Below the pieces are notes generated by a model. The model worked only from the letters and a program-made list of their open reading frames with translations, had not been told where the DNA came from and did not search any database. Shown piece by piece: positions 16,025-23,730 of a stretch of DNA of 64,000 nucleotides. Every line of letters begins with the position of its first letter. The first letter of the stretch is position 1. This DNA comes from Halobacillus litoralis (GTDB lineage Bacteria; Bacillota; Bacilli; Bacillales; Halobacillaceae): assembly GCF_020171725.1 (NCBI RefSeq), contig NZ_JAIVAJ010000002.1, positions 1 to 64,000 of the forward strand. The letters are read 5' to 3'. Both the position numbers and the translations under genes were made by a program.

Positions 16025-17611
16025 GTGAAACTTTGGTATGGAGGCAAGATTTATACGATGAAGAAGGAAGGAGAATGGGTTGAAGCAGTTGTGACTGAGA
16101 AAGGTACGATTGTCGCAACTGGAGACACGCAGACTCTTTTCCAGAAATTCAAGGATCAAATTGTGGAAGAGCATGATTTGAAAGGCGCTGTGATGTATCC
16201 TGGTTTCACGGATAGTCATTTGCACATCATCGGTCATGGAGAGCGCCTTATGAGGCTTGATTTGTCCTTTATGAAGTCAGCAGAAGAGGTCGTCCAAGCA
16301 TTGAAGCAGCATGCTGAACAGCTGTCACCTGGGGAGTGGATCATCGGCGATGGTTGGAACGAGAATCAGTGGGAAGAAAAACGCATCATACATAAAGAAG
16401 AGTTGGATGCGATTTCGACAGAACACCCTATGATGCTGACAAGGGTTTGCCGCCACGCTCTCCTTGCGAACTCACGAGCCATCGATATGGCGGGGGTTAC
16501 GAAGGGTACGCCTGACCCTCAGGGGGGTGTCATTGTACGCGATGAAAAAGGTGAAACGACCGGATACTTTCATGACCAGGCACAGGAACTGATTAAAGAA
16601 GCGATGCCGGAAGTAACGCCGGATTATTTGAGGAAGGCGACCGAACTTGCCGTAAATGACATGCACGCACATGGGCTTGTCGGGGGGCACAGTGAGGATT
16701 TGAACTATTATGGTGGATTCAAGAAAACACTGGATGCCTTTACGGACATCATCAATGAACAGCGTTATAAATTCAGAGCTCATCTGCTCGTTCACCACGG
16801 CGTCATTGAGGATGTAGATGCTCACAACCTGGGTTTCAAAAAAGGGACGGAATTTGTTGAGCTCGGTGCGCTCAAGATCTTCTCTGATGGCGCGCTTGGC
16901 GGCCGGACGGCCTGGCTTTCAGAAGACTATGCGGATGACCCGGGAAATAAAGGGGTAGCGATCCACACGCAAGAGGGGCTGGCTTCACTTGTAGGTGAAG
17001 CGAGAAAGCGTGATATGCCTATTGCGGTTCATGCCATTGGTGATGCGGCAGTGGAAGCCGTAGCAAATGAAATTGAACGGCAGCCTCTGCAAACGGGTGA
17101 AAGAGACCGTATCATCCATGCCCAGATTCTTCGTGCTGACCTGCTTGAGAAGTTAAAGTCCTTGAACGTGGTCTTAGATCTTCAGCCGACATTCGTTGCT
17201 TCAGATTTTCCGTGGGTGATGGATCGTATCGGCAATGTACGCTTAAAGACCTCCTACTCTTGGAGAACACTACTTGATGCGGGGATTATGTGCGCTGGAG
17301 GATCGGATGCGCCGATCGAAGAAATCAATCCATTGCTTGGAATCAGAGCCGCGGTGGATCGAAGAGCGACTTATGATCACCAAGTCTATCAAGCGGAGGA
17401 ACGTCTTTCTGTATATGAAGCGATCTCCCTCTATACGAAGGGCAGTGCGCAAGCGATTTCCAAGGAGCATTCACAAGGTAAGATCGAAGAGAGCTATGTG
17501 GCGGACTTCACGGTATTGGATCGGGATTTGTTTGCTCTAAAATCACATGAACTAGCTGATGCCAACGTTATGATGACGATTGTTGATGGAGACATTGTAT
17601 ATCAGCGTTAA
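16025..17611 (+). CDS. ytcJ: YtcJ-type metal-dependent amidohydrolase
   Basis: Member of the Amidohydro_3 group of the amidohydrolase superfamily, 528 residues. The substrate is unknown; relatives are often annotated as N-substituted formamide deformylases or exoenzyme regulators without firm evidence. Visible motifs are TDSHLHIIGHG (metal-binding HxH, about 65), IFSDGALGGRT, AVHAIGDAAVE and GGSDAPIEEINP (catalytic Asp, about 425). GTG at 16025 is used, preceded by AGAGAGGG. It has no partner genes; a bidirectional terminator separates it from nadK, an arrangement like ytcJ/ytdI in B. subtilis. Confidence 0.88.
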   Translation: MKLWYGGKIYTMKKEGEWVEAVVTEKGTIVATGDTQTLFQKFKDQIVEEHDLKGAVMYPGFTDSHLHIIGHGERLMRLDLSFMKSAEEVVQALKQHAEQLSPGEWIIGDGWNENQWEEKRIIHKEELDAISTEHPMMLTRVCRHALLANSRAIDMAGVTKGTPDPQGGVIVRDEKGETTGYFHDQAQELIKEAMPEVTPDYLRKATELAVNDMHAHGLVGGHSEDLNYYGGFKKTLDAFTDIINEQRYKFRAHLLVHHGVIEDVDAHNLGFKKGTEFVELGALKIFSDGALGGRTAWLSEDYADDPGNKGVAIHTQEGLASLVGEARKRDMPIAVHAIGDAAVEAVANEIERQPLQTGERDRIIHAQILRADLLEKLKSLNVVLDLQPTFVASDFPWVMDRIGNVRLKTSYSWRTLLDAGIMCAGGSDAPIEEINPLLGIRAAVDRRATYDHQVYQAEERLSVYEAISLYTKGSAQAISKEHSQGKIEESYVADFTVLDRDLFALKSHELADANVMMTIVDGDIVYQR

Positions 17612-17650
17612 CGGCTTTAAGAGCATCCTGCTGGAATGATCACAAGAATA

Positions 17651-17682
17651 AAGCGTCCAGGTTTCGCAGCCTGGACGCTTTG
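17651..17682. terminator. Bidirectional terminator between ytcJ and nadK
   Basis: AAGCGTCCAGG / CCTGGACGCTT stem between convergent genes. Confidence 0.88.
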
Positions 17683-17698
17683 CTTTGGAAAGGTTTTA

Positions 17699-18502
17699 TT
17701 ATAAGAAGGTCCGCTTGACGCGGTCCCAGTATGTGTTGTGTTTCATTTTCACCGTCTTGATGACATCATCGCTTAATTTGATTGTGACATCATGAATGTT
17801 TCGGATGGAGAACGCTTCATTATCCATACCGATCACAGGATAGTCGTTGCCGTCTTGAAGCACGTCAAGCCTTAGTGTACGTTCACCACTCAGGATGAAA
17901 GAAGACCCGAGAGTTCGGTAACGATTGTTATTCAAGGAAGCCAGCTCACTGACTTGGAAACAAGGGAGCTTCGGGTCGACTACCGCTCCACTGGTGGACT
18001 TATTGTATCCTGTACTGCCGGTAGGCGTTGCCACAACCAGTCCATCCCCTCGGAAAGTCTCGAAATGAAGATCGTCGATATGCACATCCATTTCAATTGA
18101 TTTAATCAGGGTAGAGCGGACGCTGCACTCGTTCAAGCATTTGAATGTGGATTCCCCATTGACGGTCGCTTCGATGATCGGGAAGCGTCGGACTTCCACT
18201 TCAGCATTCTTCATAGATTGGATCATTTCTTCGTGATCATCAATGTCGAAGTCACAATATAACCCTGCTTCGTTTTGGCTGCGGATTCCTACATAAAGGC
18301 AGTCTTGTCTGAAGCCTGTCTTTCTGACTGCTTGCAGGAATGTGCCGTCGCCTCCGATGGCGATGATAATATTGGCTTCTTTGGAGTCCTCCACTAAATG
18401 AAAGTCATTATCTTGAGCCAATTGGAAAAGGGCTTTTACTTTATCGTCGATCTCATGGTTTGGGTGATAATAGAAATATAGGTTTCTACGTTGATCGGAC
18501 AC
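17699..18502 (-). CDS. nadK: NAD kinase (second Bacillus type, PpnKB)
   Basis: Phosphorylates NAD to NADP using ATP. The 267-residue protein has the diagnostic GGDGTFLQAVR motif (about residues 51-61) and PTGSTGYNKSTSGAV (about 151). GTG at 18502 is the start and has AAAGGAGG upstream. Position beside ytcJ and ytxK matches ytdI (ppnKB) of B. subtilis, so a second NAD kinase is likely elsewhere in the genome; that is inferred. Confidence 0.95.
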   Translation of the reverse strand: MSDQRRNLYFYYHPNHEIDDKVKALFQLAQDNDFHLVEDSKEANIIIAIGGDGTFLQAVRKTGFRQDCLYVGIRSQNEAGLYCDFDIDDHEEMIQSMKNAEVEVRRFPIIEATVNGESTFKCLNECSVRSTLIKSIEMDVHIDDLHFETFRGDGLVVATPTGSTGYNKSTSGAVVDPKLPCFQVSELASLNNNRYRTLGSSFILSGERTLRLDVLQDGNDYPVIGMDNEAFSIRNIHDVTIKLSDDVIKTVKMKHNTYWDRVKRTFL

Positions 18503-18661
18503 AATGTTTCCTCCTTTATGTATGCTGTGATGTCATTTTACCATTTTCTTCGTGAAACCGCACTCAATTTTCACACAAGTCCGTCAATAGCGTCTTTGTT
18601 GAATCCAGCTGGATAATTCGATATGGTGTAAACAGAAGAAAGAAGAACAAGATCGATAATG

Positions 18662-18700
18662 GCGCATTGTGTTTCAGGACAGATGCGCTCTTTTCTTTTT
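18662..18700 (+). terminator. Terminator-like hairpin in the ytxK leader
   Basis: GCGCAT / ATGCGC arms plus an inner TGT/ACA pairing, followed by TCTTTTCTTTTT. It ends about 25 bases before the ytxK start on the same strand. With no gene upstream on this strand it would end a short leader transcript, so attenuation of ytxK is possible. The rest of 18503-18720 shows no gene. Confidence 0.5.
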
Positions 18701-18726
18701 AATTTGCTCGTTGAAGGAGAATGACA

Positions 18727-19713
18727 ATGAAACAAGAGAACGTGGAAAAGTTATTCCAATGGATTGACGAAACGGCTATGACCGTATCAGAAGATATGAA
18801 CATCACTTATCTAGAATCGATTGCAGAGACGCTCGATGTTCTGTTCAATGGCAAGCCTTTTGATGATATGAGTAAAGGTCTTCAAACAACACTGAACAAT
18901 GAGCTGACGAAACTATCGAAAGATGAATTTGAGAAAGAAGAAGTCCGGAAAGCTGTCCAGCTGACCATCCTTAAAGGGATGAAAGGAGCGACGCAGCAAC
19001 AGCACCTTATTACACCGGATTCGGTAGCCATGTTTATGGGATACATCGCATCCAAACTATTCGAAGGAAAAGAAAATCTTAAACTGTTTGATTTAGCTTC
19101 TGGTTCGGGTAATTTAATAACGTCGGTTATGAACCAGCTTGAGATGCCTACCAATGCGTACGCTAGTGAAGTGGACCCGACATTGATCCAACTGGCCGTT
19201 ACCAACGCCAACCTTCAGAAGAACCATATCGAGTTCTTCCACCAGGACAGCCTTCGTCCGTTTCTGATGGAACCGGTTGACTTCGTAGTGGCTGACCTTC
19301 CTGTCGGTTACTACCCGGATGATGTCACAGCTGCGAACTATGAATTGAAAGCAGAAGAAGGCCATTCGTACGCTCACCACTTGTTTATTGAACAAGGATT
19401 GAACTATACGGAAGAAGGCGGCTACCTTATGTTCATCGTGCCGAACTTCCTGTTCGACAGCGATCAATCCAAGCAGCTGAATGCCTTCTTACGTGAACAT
19501 GCTCATATTGTCGGCATGCTCCAGCTTTCTGATTCATTGTTCAAAGATGAAAAACATGGCAAGAGTATCTTGATTTTACAGAAGAAAGGGAAAGAGACGA
19601 AAGCACCCAAAGAAGCGCTTCTTGTTAAACTTCCATCGTTCAAGAACCCTGATGCCATGGCTGATATCCTTGCTCAGATGAATCAATGGTTTGATCAGTA
19701 TAAGTTGCAGTAA
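18727..19713 (+). CDS. ytxK: Class I SAM-dependent methyltransferase YtxK
   Basis: N6-adenine-type methyltransferase fold of 328 residues. An N-terminal helical part (1-100) is followed by the SAM-binding motif LFDLASGSGNLITSV (about 117-131). The motif IV position reads VADLPVGYYPDD in place of the NPPY of DNA methyltransferases, so DNA methylation is not assured. The true substrate of YtxK is not known to me. Start chosen at 18727, seven bases after AAGGAG; the ATG at 18721 overlaps that site. It sits upstream of ackA as in B. subtilis. Confidence 0.92.
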   Translation: MKQENVEKLFQWIDETAMTVSEDMNITYLESIAETLDVLFNGKPFDDMSKGLQTTLNNELTKLSKDEFEKEEVRKAVQLTILKGMKGATQQQHLITPDSVAMFMGYIASKLFEGKENLKLFDLASGSGNLITSVMNQLEMPTNAYASEVDPTLIQLAVTNANLQKNHIEFFHQDSLRPFLMEPVDFVVADLPVGYYPDDVTAANYELKAEEGHSYAHHLFIEQGLNYTEEGGYLMFIVPNFLFDSDQSKQLNAFLREHAHIVGMLQLSDSLFKDEKHGKSILILQKKGKETKAPKEALLVKLPSFKNPDAMADILAQMNQWFDQYKLQ

Positions 19714-19738
19714 TTGTGTGAAAATAGTGAATATAAGA

Positions 19739-19752
19739 AGTAAACGTTATCA
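19739..19752 (+). promoter_or_regulatory. CcpA binding site (cre) upstream of ackA
   Basis: AGTAAACGTTATCA matches the cre consensus TGWAANCGNTNWCA at 13 of 14 positions. It lies about 55 bases upstream of the predicted ackA start of transcription, the position from which CcpA activates ackA in B. subtilis during overflow metabolism. Confidence 0.75.
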
Positions 19753-19765
19753 TGTTCTTTCCGCC

Positions 19766-19794
19766 TTGAAATCGCACGTAACGGGTGATTAAAT
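19766..19794 (+). promoter_or_regulatory. Sigma-A promoter of ackA
   Basis: TTGAAA (19766-19771), 17-base spacer, TTAAAT (19789-19794) with a TGA extension before the -10. Confidence 0.7.
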
Positions 19795-19840
19795 AGTAGT
19801 GGTAGAAACAAACGAACCTATCTTAAGGGGATGAGCAACG

Positions 19841-21031
19841 TTGAGTAATAAAATTCTAGCAATAAATGCAGGTAGTTCATCACTGAAATTCCAGTTGATT
19901 GAAATGCCAGAAGAAACAGTTGTTACAAAAGGTCTTGTTGAACGTATCGGTTTAGACGATGCTGTTTTCACAATCGAGTTCAACGATGAAAAAGATAAAA
20001 CAGTTACAGAAATCCCGGATCACGGTAAAGCCGTTACGATGCTGTTGGACAAGCTGACAGCTAACGGAATCATCGAATCACTGGATGAAATCAATGGCGT
20101 TGGACACCGTGTTGTACACGGCGGAGAGCGTTTCAGTGAATCCGTCCTCATTACGGATGAAGTCATTGAAGAGATCGAAGGTGTATCAGATCTAGCGCCG
20201 CTTCATAACCCTGCGAACCTTACAGGTATCAATGCGTTCCGTGAAGTGCTGCCGAACGTCCCTCACGTAGCGGTGTTTGACACAGCGTTTCACCAAACGA
20301 TGCCTGAACAGTCTTACCTGTACAGCCTTCCATATGAGTACTATGAGGAGTATGGCATTCGTAAGTACGGTTTCCACGGTACATCTCACAAATATGTGTC
20401 AGAGCGTGCCGCTGAGATGCTTGGGCGCCCGGCCGAGCAGCTTCGCTTACTTTCCTGTCACTTAGGAAACGGAGCAAGTATTGCAGCCATTGAAGGCGGA
20501 AAATCCATCGACACGTCCATGGGCTTCACACCACTTGCTGGTGTAACAATGGGTACGCGTTCAGGTAACATCGACCCAGCCTTGATTCCATTCATCATGG
20601 AGAAAACAGGTAAATCTGCAAGCGAAGTCATGAACGTATTGAACAAAGAGAGTGGTATGCTTGCCCTTTCCGGATTCTCAAGTGACCTTCGTGATATTGA
20701 AGATGCAGCAAAAGAAGGCGACGAGCGTGCAGAGCTTGCGCTGGAAGTATTCGCTGCCCGTATTCACAAATATATTGGTTCTTATGCATCCCGCATGCAC
20801 GGAATCGATGGCATCATCTTCACAGCAGGTGTTGGTGAAAACAGTACATCCATCCGTGAACGCGTCCTGAAAGGTCTTGAGTTCATGGGCGTTTACTGGG
20901 ATCCATCGTTGAACCAAGTACGTGGTAAAGAAGCATTCGTAAACTATCCGCACTCTCCTGTAAAAGTAATGATCATTCCTACGAACGAAGAGGTTATGAT
21001 TGCACGCGATACAGTTGAAAAAGGACTATAA
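19841..21031 (+). CDS. ackA: Acetate kinase
   Basis: Converts acetyl phosphate and ADP to acetate and ATP, the last step of overflow acetate production, and the reverse reaction. The 396 residues begin with the phosphate-binding segment [16 protein letters not shown] and contain [11 protein letters not shown] (about 209) and [15 protein letters not shown]. The start is TTG at 19841, with AAGGGGATGA at proper spacing; no ATG is in frame nearby. A cre site and promoter lie upstream and a strong terminator downstream, so it is monocistronic and probably CcpA-activated. Confidence 0.97.
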   Translation: MSNKILAINAGSSSLKFQLIEMPEETVVTKGLVERIGLDDAVFTIEFNDEKDKTVTEIPDHGKAVTMLLDKLTANGIIESLDEINGVGHRVVHGGERFSESVLITDEVIEEIEGVSDLAPLHNPANLTGINAFREVLPNVPHVAVFDTAFHQTMPEQSYLYSLPYEYYEEYGIRKYGFHGTSHKYVSERAAEMLGRPAEQLRLLSCHLGNGASIAAIEGGKSIDTSMGFTPLAGVTMGTRSGNIDPALIPFIMEKTGKSASEVMNVLNKESGMLALSGFSSDLRDIEDAAKEGDERAELALEVFAARIHKYIGSYASRMHGIDGIIFTAGVGENSTSIRERVLKGLEFMGVYWDPSLNQVRGKEAFVNYPHSPVKVMIIPTNEEVMIARDTVEKGL

Positions 21032-21038
21032 TAGATAG

Positions 21039-21075
21039 AGTGGTGATCCTCAAACGAGGGTCACCACTTTTTTTG
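21039..21075 (+). terminator. Terminator of ackA
   Basis: AGTGGTGATCCTC / GAGGGTCACCACT stem followed by eight T. Confidence 0.95.
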
Positions 21076-21090
21076 CTTTTCTTCTCGTGC

Positions 21091-21120
21091 TTGCCCTTTT
21101 GAATGGAGTAGCGATACAAT
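21091..21120 (+). promoter_or_regulatory. Promoter of the EcsC-like gene and moaB
   Basis: TTGCCC (21091-21096), 18-base spacer, TACAAT (21115-21120), about 38 bases before the start codon. Confidence 0.5.
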
Positions 21121-21158
21121 AAAGAAAAGGAAAAATAAGGTGCGAGGGGGCGCTTTTT

Positions 21159-21989
21159 TTGTCTCAAGAACGAATTACCCAAGATGTGAAGAAATGGATG
21201 GATCATTACCGGAACTACCAGCCGAACGATTTCGAACGGGTGTATGACGACTGGCTGGCCTATAGCTTCGGTAGGATGGATCCGGGTGTGAAGGAGAAGC
21301 TTTTTTCGAAATTGGATGATTGGTTTTTTCATACTCACGCGTTTTTGCAGGGGAGTTCTTTTCAAAACGATGCGAGAGAGCGGATCTTGACGGTCGGGCG
21401 TGCGATTTCTGAGGATATTCAAATCATTGATGACATGAAACACCACTTAACCATTGATCAGCTGACGTACATAGCGGACCAGCAAAGAGCGCGGGGGAGG
21501 CTTTATTCGTTCACCCAAGGCGGTCTCACCGGAACGGGGGGGTGGCTGCTTCTCGGTGTCGACTTCCCCCTTATGATGGTCATGAACATAAGAGCGGTTC
21601 AATTGATCGGTCTCACGTTCGGCCACGAAATGAACCACCCTTATGAGATGATGATTTCTTTGAAGGTATTTCATGCAGCTACTTTGCCTAAACGACTGCA
21701 GGCTGATGCATGGCGGGAGCTTGTCCTTGAGATCCAAAATAAAGAGCATCCCTATATCTACAGCGGAGACGATAAATTGACCGATGAGAAATGGTTGGAA
21801 CAGCCGATTAAGCAGATTACCAAATCGCTGGCCATTCTGATGTTCAGGAAGAAGATATTCCAGGGGCTTCCTTTCATCAGCATCGCTGTCGGAGCTTACT
21901 CGAACTACCACCTGACAAAGAGGGTCACGGACTTCGCTCTTCGATTTTATCAATACCGTCATTTACACACGATGAAAGGGGAAAGTTGA
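21159..21989 (+). CDS. EcsC-family protein
   Basis: The 276 residues match the EcsC family, named after the third gene of the B. subtilis ecs ABC-transporter operon; molecular function is unknown. Visible features are a conserved central segment (SFTQGGLTGTGGWLLLGVDF) with a hydrophobic stretch and, nearer the C-terminus, a second weakly hydrophobic region. Start is TTG at 21159, eight bases after GAGGGGG. No EcsA/EcsB transporter genes are nearby; the stop overlaps the moaB start (TGATG), so the two are translationally coupled. Confidence 0.85.
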   Translation: MSQERITQDVKKWMDHYRNYQPNDFERVYDDWLAYSFGRMDPGVKEKLFSKLDDWFFHTHAFLQGSSFQNDARERILTVGRAISEDIQIIDDMKHHLTIDQLTYIADQQRARGRLYSFTQGGLTGTGGWLLLGVDFPLMMVMNIRAVQLIGLTFGHEMNHPYEMMISLKVFHAATLPKRLQADAWRELVLEIQNKEHPYIYSGDDKLTDEKWLEQPIKQITKSLAILMFRKKIFQGLPFISIAVGAYSNYHLTKRVTDFALRFYQYRHLHTMKGES

Positions 21990-22501
21990 TGGCTGTCGAA
22001 GCTCATAAAAGAGAAGCGCCGGACTCTGTGAAATGTATGGTGATCACGATTAGTGACACTAGAACAGAAGAAACGGATAAAAGTGGGCAGATCATGCTTG
22101 AGTATCTCGAGGAAGAACAGCATGATGTGGTGGATTATCGTATTGTTACCGATGACTTTGACAAGGTAACCGGTGCTTTAAAGGACGGGTTCTCACACCC
22201 TGATGTTGATGTCATCCTTACGAATGGAGGGACTGGCATCGCTGCGCGGGACATCACGATTGAAGCCGTTCAATCACAAATTGAAAAAGAAATTCCAGGG
22301 TTCGGGGAGTTGTTCCGAATGCTCAGCTACACGGAAGACATCGGCTCTGCGGCCTTATTGTCGAGGGCTGTTGCTGGGACGAAAGGGCATACAGCGGTGT
22401 TCTCTACACCTGGTTCAAGCGGGGCTGTACGCCTTGCTATGGAGAAGCTGATTCTCCCTGAAATGACTCACGTGGCGAGAGAACTGAATAAAGATAAATA
22501 A
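21989..22501 (+). CDS. moaB: Molybdenum cofactor biosynthesis protein MoaB
   Basis: MogA/MoaB-type protein of 170 residues that adenylylates molybdopterin before metal insertion. The diagnostic segment is NGGTGIAARDITIEAV (about residues 74-89), followed by SRAVAGTKGHTAVFSTPGS. The ATG at 21989 overlaps the stop of the upstream EcsC-like gene and follows AAAGGGG. No other moa/moe genes are in the window; moaB next to ackA is also seen in B. subtilis. Its terminator (22502-22535) is the left copy of a duplicated hairpin that brackets a repeat element. Confidence 0.95.
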   Translation: MAVEAHKREAPDSVKCMVITISDTRTEETDKSGQIMLEYLEEEQHDVVDYRIVTDDFDKVTGALKDGFSHPDVDVILTNGGTGIAARDITIEAVQSQIEKEIPGFGELFRMLSYTEDIGSAALLSRAVAGTKGHTAVFSTPGSSGAVRLAMEKLILPEMTHVARELNKDK

Positions 22502-22535
22502 AAAAGAGACGACTTATGAAAAAGTCGTCTCTTCT
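22502..22535. terminator. moaB terminator, left copy of a 34-bp duplication
   Basis: AGAGACGACTT / AAGTCGTCTCT stem. The 34 bases are identical to 22986-23019 on the far side of the repeat element. The left copy is followed by the element and not by its own T-rich flank. Confidence 0.9.
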
Positions 22536-22985
22536 AGGATGTCGAGAAAGTCCTATCGGTTCTCATAAAGTTTGAAAAGCGCTGTTGGCGAAACAACTCG
22601 CTTTCCGTGGGCGTCCGCTGAGTCGCCTCGCTCCCTTCGGTCGCTGTGGGGTCTCATCTGTACTCTGCTCCCACAGGAGTCTCGCTGTTTCGCCAACACC
22701 TTTATGAAGGGGAAACGGAACCTCTATTTGCCACGACCTGAAAGAGGCGATGATCGCACAGAATAACGTTCGGCTTTCCACGTACTAGCTCGGTTCTGTT
22801 CCCGCTACCTTCGTACAGTGGGGTGGAAAATGACGAGACTCCTACGGGATGCACGGACCACGGCGAGATCCCCGAAGACGAGGTCTGAGGTAGCTCGCCG
22901 TCCGCCGTGGAAAGCGAGTTATTTTCCACCCCACTGTCCTCCACATTTGTAACAGAAGCGTTTTCTAACCTTTTTCAACAGACTG
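22536..22985. mobile_element. Terminator-associated repeat element, copy A
   Basis: This 450-bp non-coding element has a second copy at 33746-34228. The first 190 bases of the two copies differ at only about six positions. It is built of two hairpin modules in opposite orientation. Module 1 has arms TGTTGGCGAAACA (22583) and TGTTTCGCCAACA (22686). Module 2 has arms CAGTGGGGTGGAAAAT (22816) and ATTTTCCACCCCACTG (22921). Read in reverse, module 2 repeats the AACTCGCTTTCC start and GGAGTCTCG end of module 1. The element ends are weakly inverted (TGTCGAGAAAG / CTTTTTCAACA). No transposase is encoded; open frames within it are chance. Flanking 34-bp terminator copies suggest target duplication. 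Confidence 0.8.
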
Positions 22986-23019
22986 AAAAGAGACGACTTA
23001 TGAAAAAGTCGTCTCTTCT
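22986..23019. terminator. usp terminator, right copy of the 34-bp duplication
   Basis: Identical to 22502-22535. It ends one base before the stop codon of the convergent usp gene, so before insertion a single bidirectional terminator would have served moaB and usp. Confidence 0.9.
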
Positions 23020-23472
23020 TTAATCTTCTTTTTGGTCGGGTCTGACTACGAGCACATCGCAGGAGGCATAGCGGGTGATGTGTTCGGAAACACTACCTAT
23101 GAAGAATCTTTCCATCGTACTTAGCCCCGTAGCTCCACAGATGATTAGATCGGCTTTGTATTTAGGAGCCACATCTTTCGCAATTTTTACCTTCGGGGAA
23201 CCATATTCTATATCTACCACGACATCTTTAATACCTGCATCTTCTGCTTTCTGTTGGTAATCGTTCAATAATTCCGTTGCGTATTTCTCTGCCCTTATGG
23301 CAAGAGAACGATCGTAAGCTTCAACGGTTGCAAAAGCTCTCGTATCGACTACGTGGGACAAGATCAACTTAGCTTCGTTCCGGTTTGCGATATCAATCGC
23401 CTTTTTGAAGGCTACCTCAGCAGTTTCCGATCCGTCGACGGCGACGACAATGTCTTTGTATTCAAAAGTCAT
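23020..23472 (-). CDS. Universal stress protein (UspA family)
   Basis: Small ATP-binding stress protein of 150 residues. The Usp nucleotide signature G-2x-G-9x-G(S) is visible as GATGLSTMERFFIGS near residues 116-130, and the N-terminus has VVAVDGSETAEVAFKKA. It is a single-domain member like B. subtilis YxiE/NhaX; its precise role is unknown. ATG at 23472 follows AAGGGGG. An extended -10 promoter lies upstream. It converges on moaB with repeat element copy A between them. Confidence 0.93.
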   Translation of the reverse strand: MTFEYKDIVVAVDGSETAEVAFKKAIDIANRNEAKLILSHVVDTRAFATVEAYDRSLAIRAEKYATELLNDYQQKAEDAGIKDVVVDIEYGSPKVKIAKDVAPKYKADLIICGATGLSTMERFFIGSVSEHITRYASCDVLVVRPDQKED

Positions 23473-23501
23473 TTGATGATTCCCCCTTCCTTGTTAGTTC
23501 T

Positions 23502-23510
23502 ATTATACCA
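23502..23510 (-). promoter_or_regulatory. Extended -10 promoter of the usp gene
   Basis: Minus strand TGGTATAAT (perfect -10 with TGn extension), 30 bases before the start codon. No clear -35. Confidence 0.6.
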
Positions 23511-23577
23511 CGTCGTTTTTTAAGAAATGCGAATATTTTACACTATTTTGTGAACAGTAAGAGTGAGGTGATCATAA

Positions 23578-23694
23578 ATGGCGAAAAAGAAGCCGGTTAA
23601 CCCATTGGAAAGAGAAGCGGAACAGCAAATGATGAGTGCGCTGAACGAAAGCTATCAGTCTGGTGTAGAGACTGAAAAAGAAAACAAGAAATAA
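23578..23694 (+). CDS. 38-residue charged small protein
   Basis: A short frame (MAKKKPVNPLEREAEQQMMS at its start) with a good GAGGTG ribosome site nine bases upstream and a strong terminator three bases after the stop. The peptide is charged and likely helical. No function is known to me. The complete expression signals around such a short frame are the main reason for calling it. Confidence 0.6.
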   Translation: MAKKKPVNPLEREAEQQMMSALNESYQSGVETEKENKK

Positions 23695-23698
23695 AAAA

Positions 23699-23729
23699 GA
23701 GCCCACCGATGAAGATCGGTGGGCTTTGT
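23699..23729. terminator. Bidirectional terminator between the small gene and the NCS1 permease
   Basis: AGCCCACCGAT / ATCGGTGGGCT stem with TTTG; two bases before the permease stop codon on the other strand. Confidence 0.9.
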
Positions 23730-23730
23730 T

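Noticed and set aside
22583..22936. CRISPR array or tandem repeats in the moaB-usp region
   Set aside because: The repeated units are two inverted modules, not short direct repeats with spacers.
22502..23019. IS element with coding capacity
   Set aside because: No transposase frame; size 450 bp and structured modules point to a non-autonomous element.
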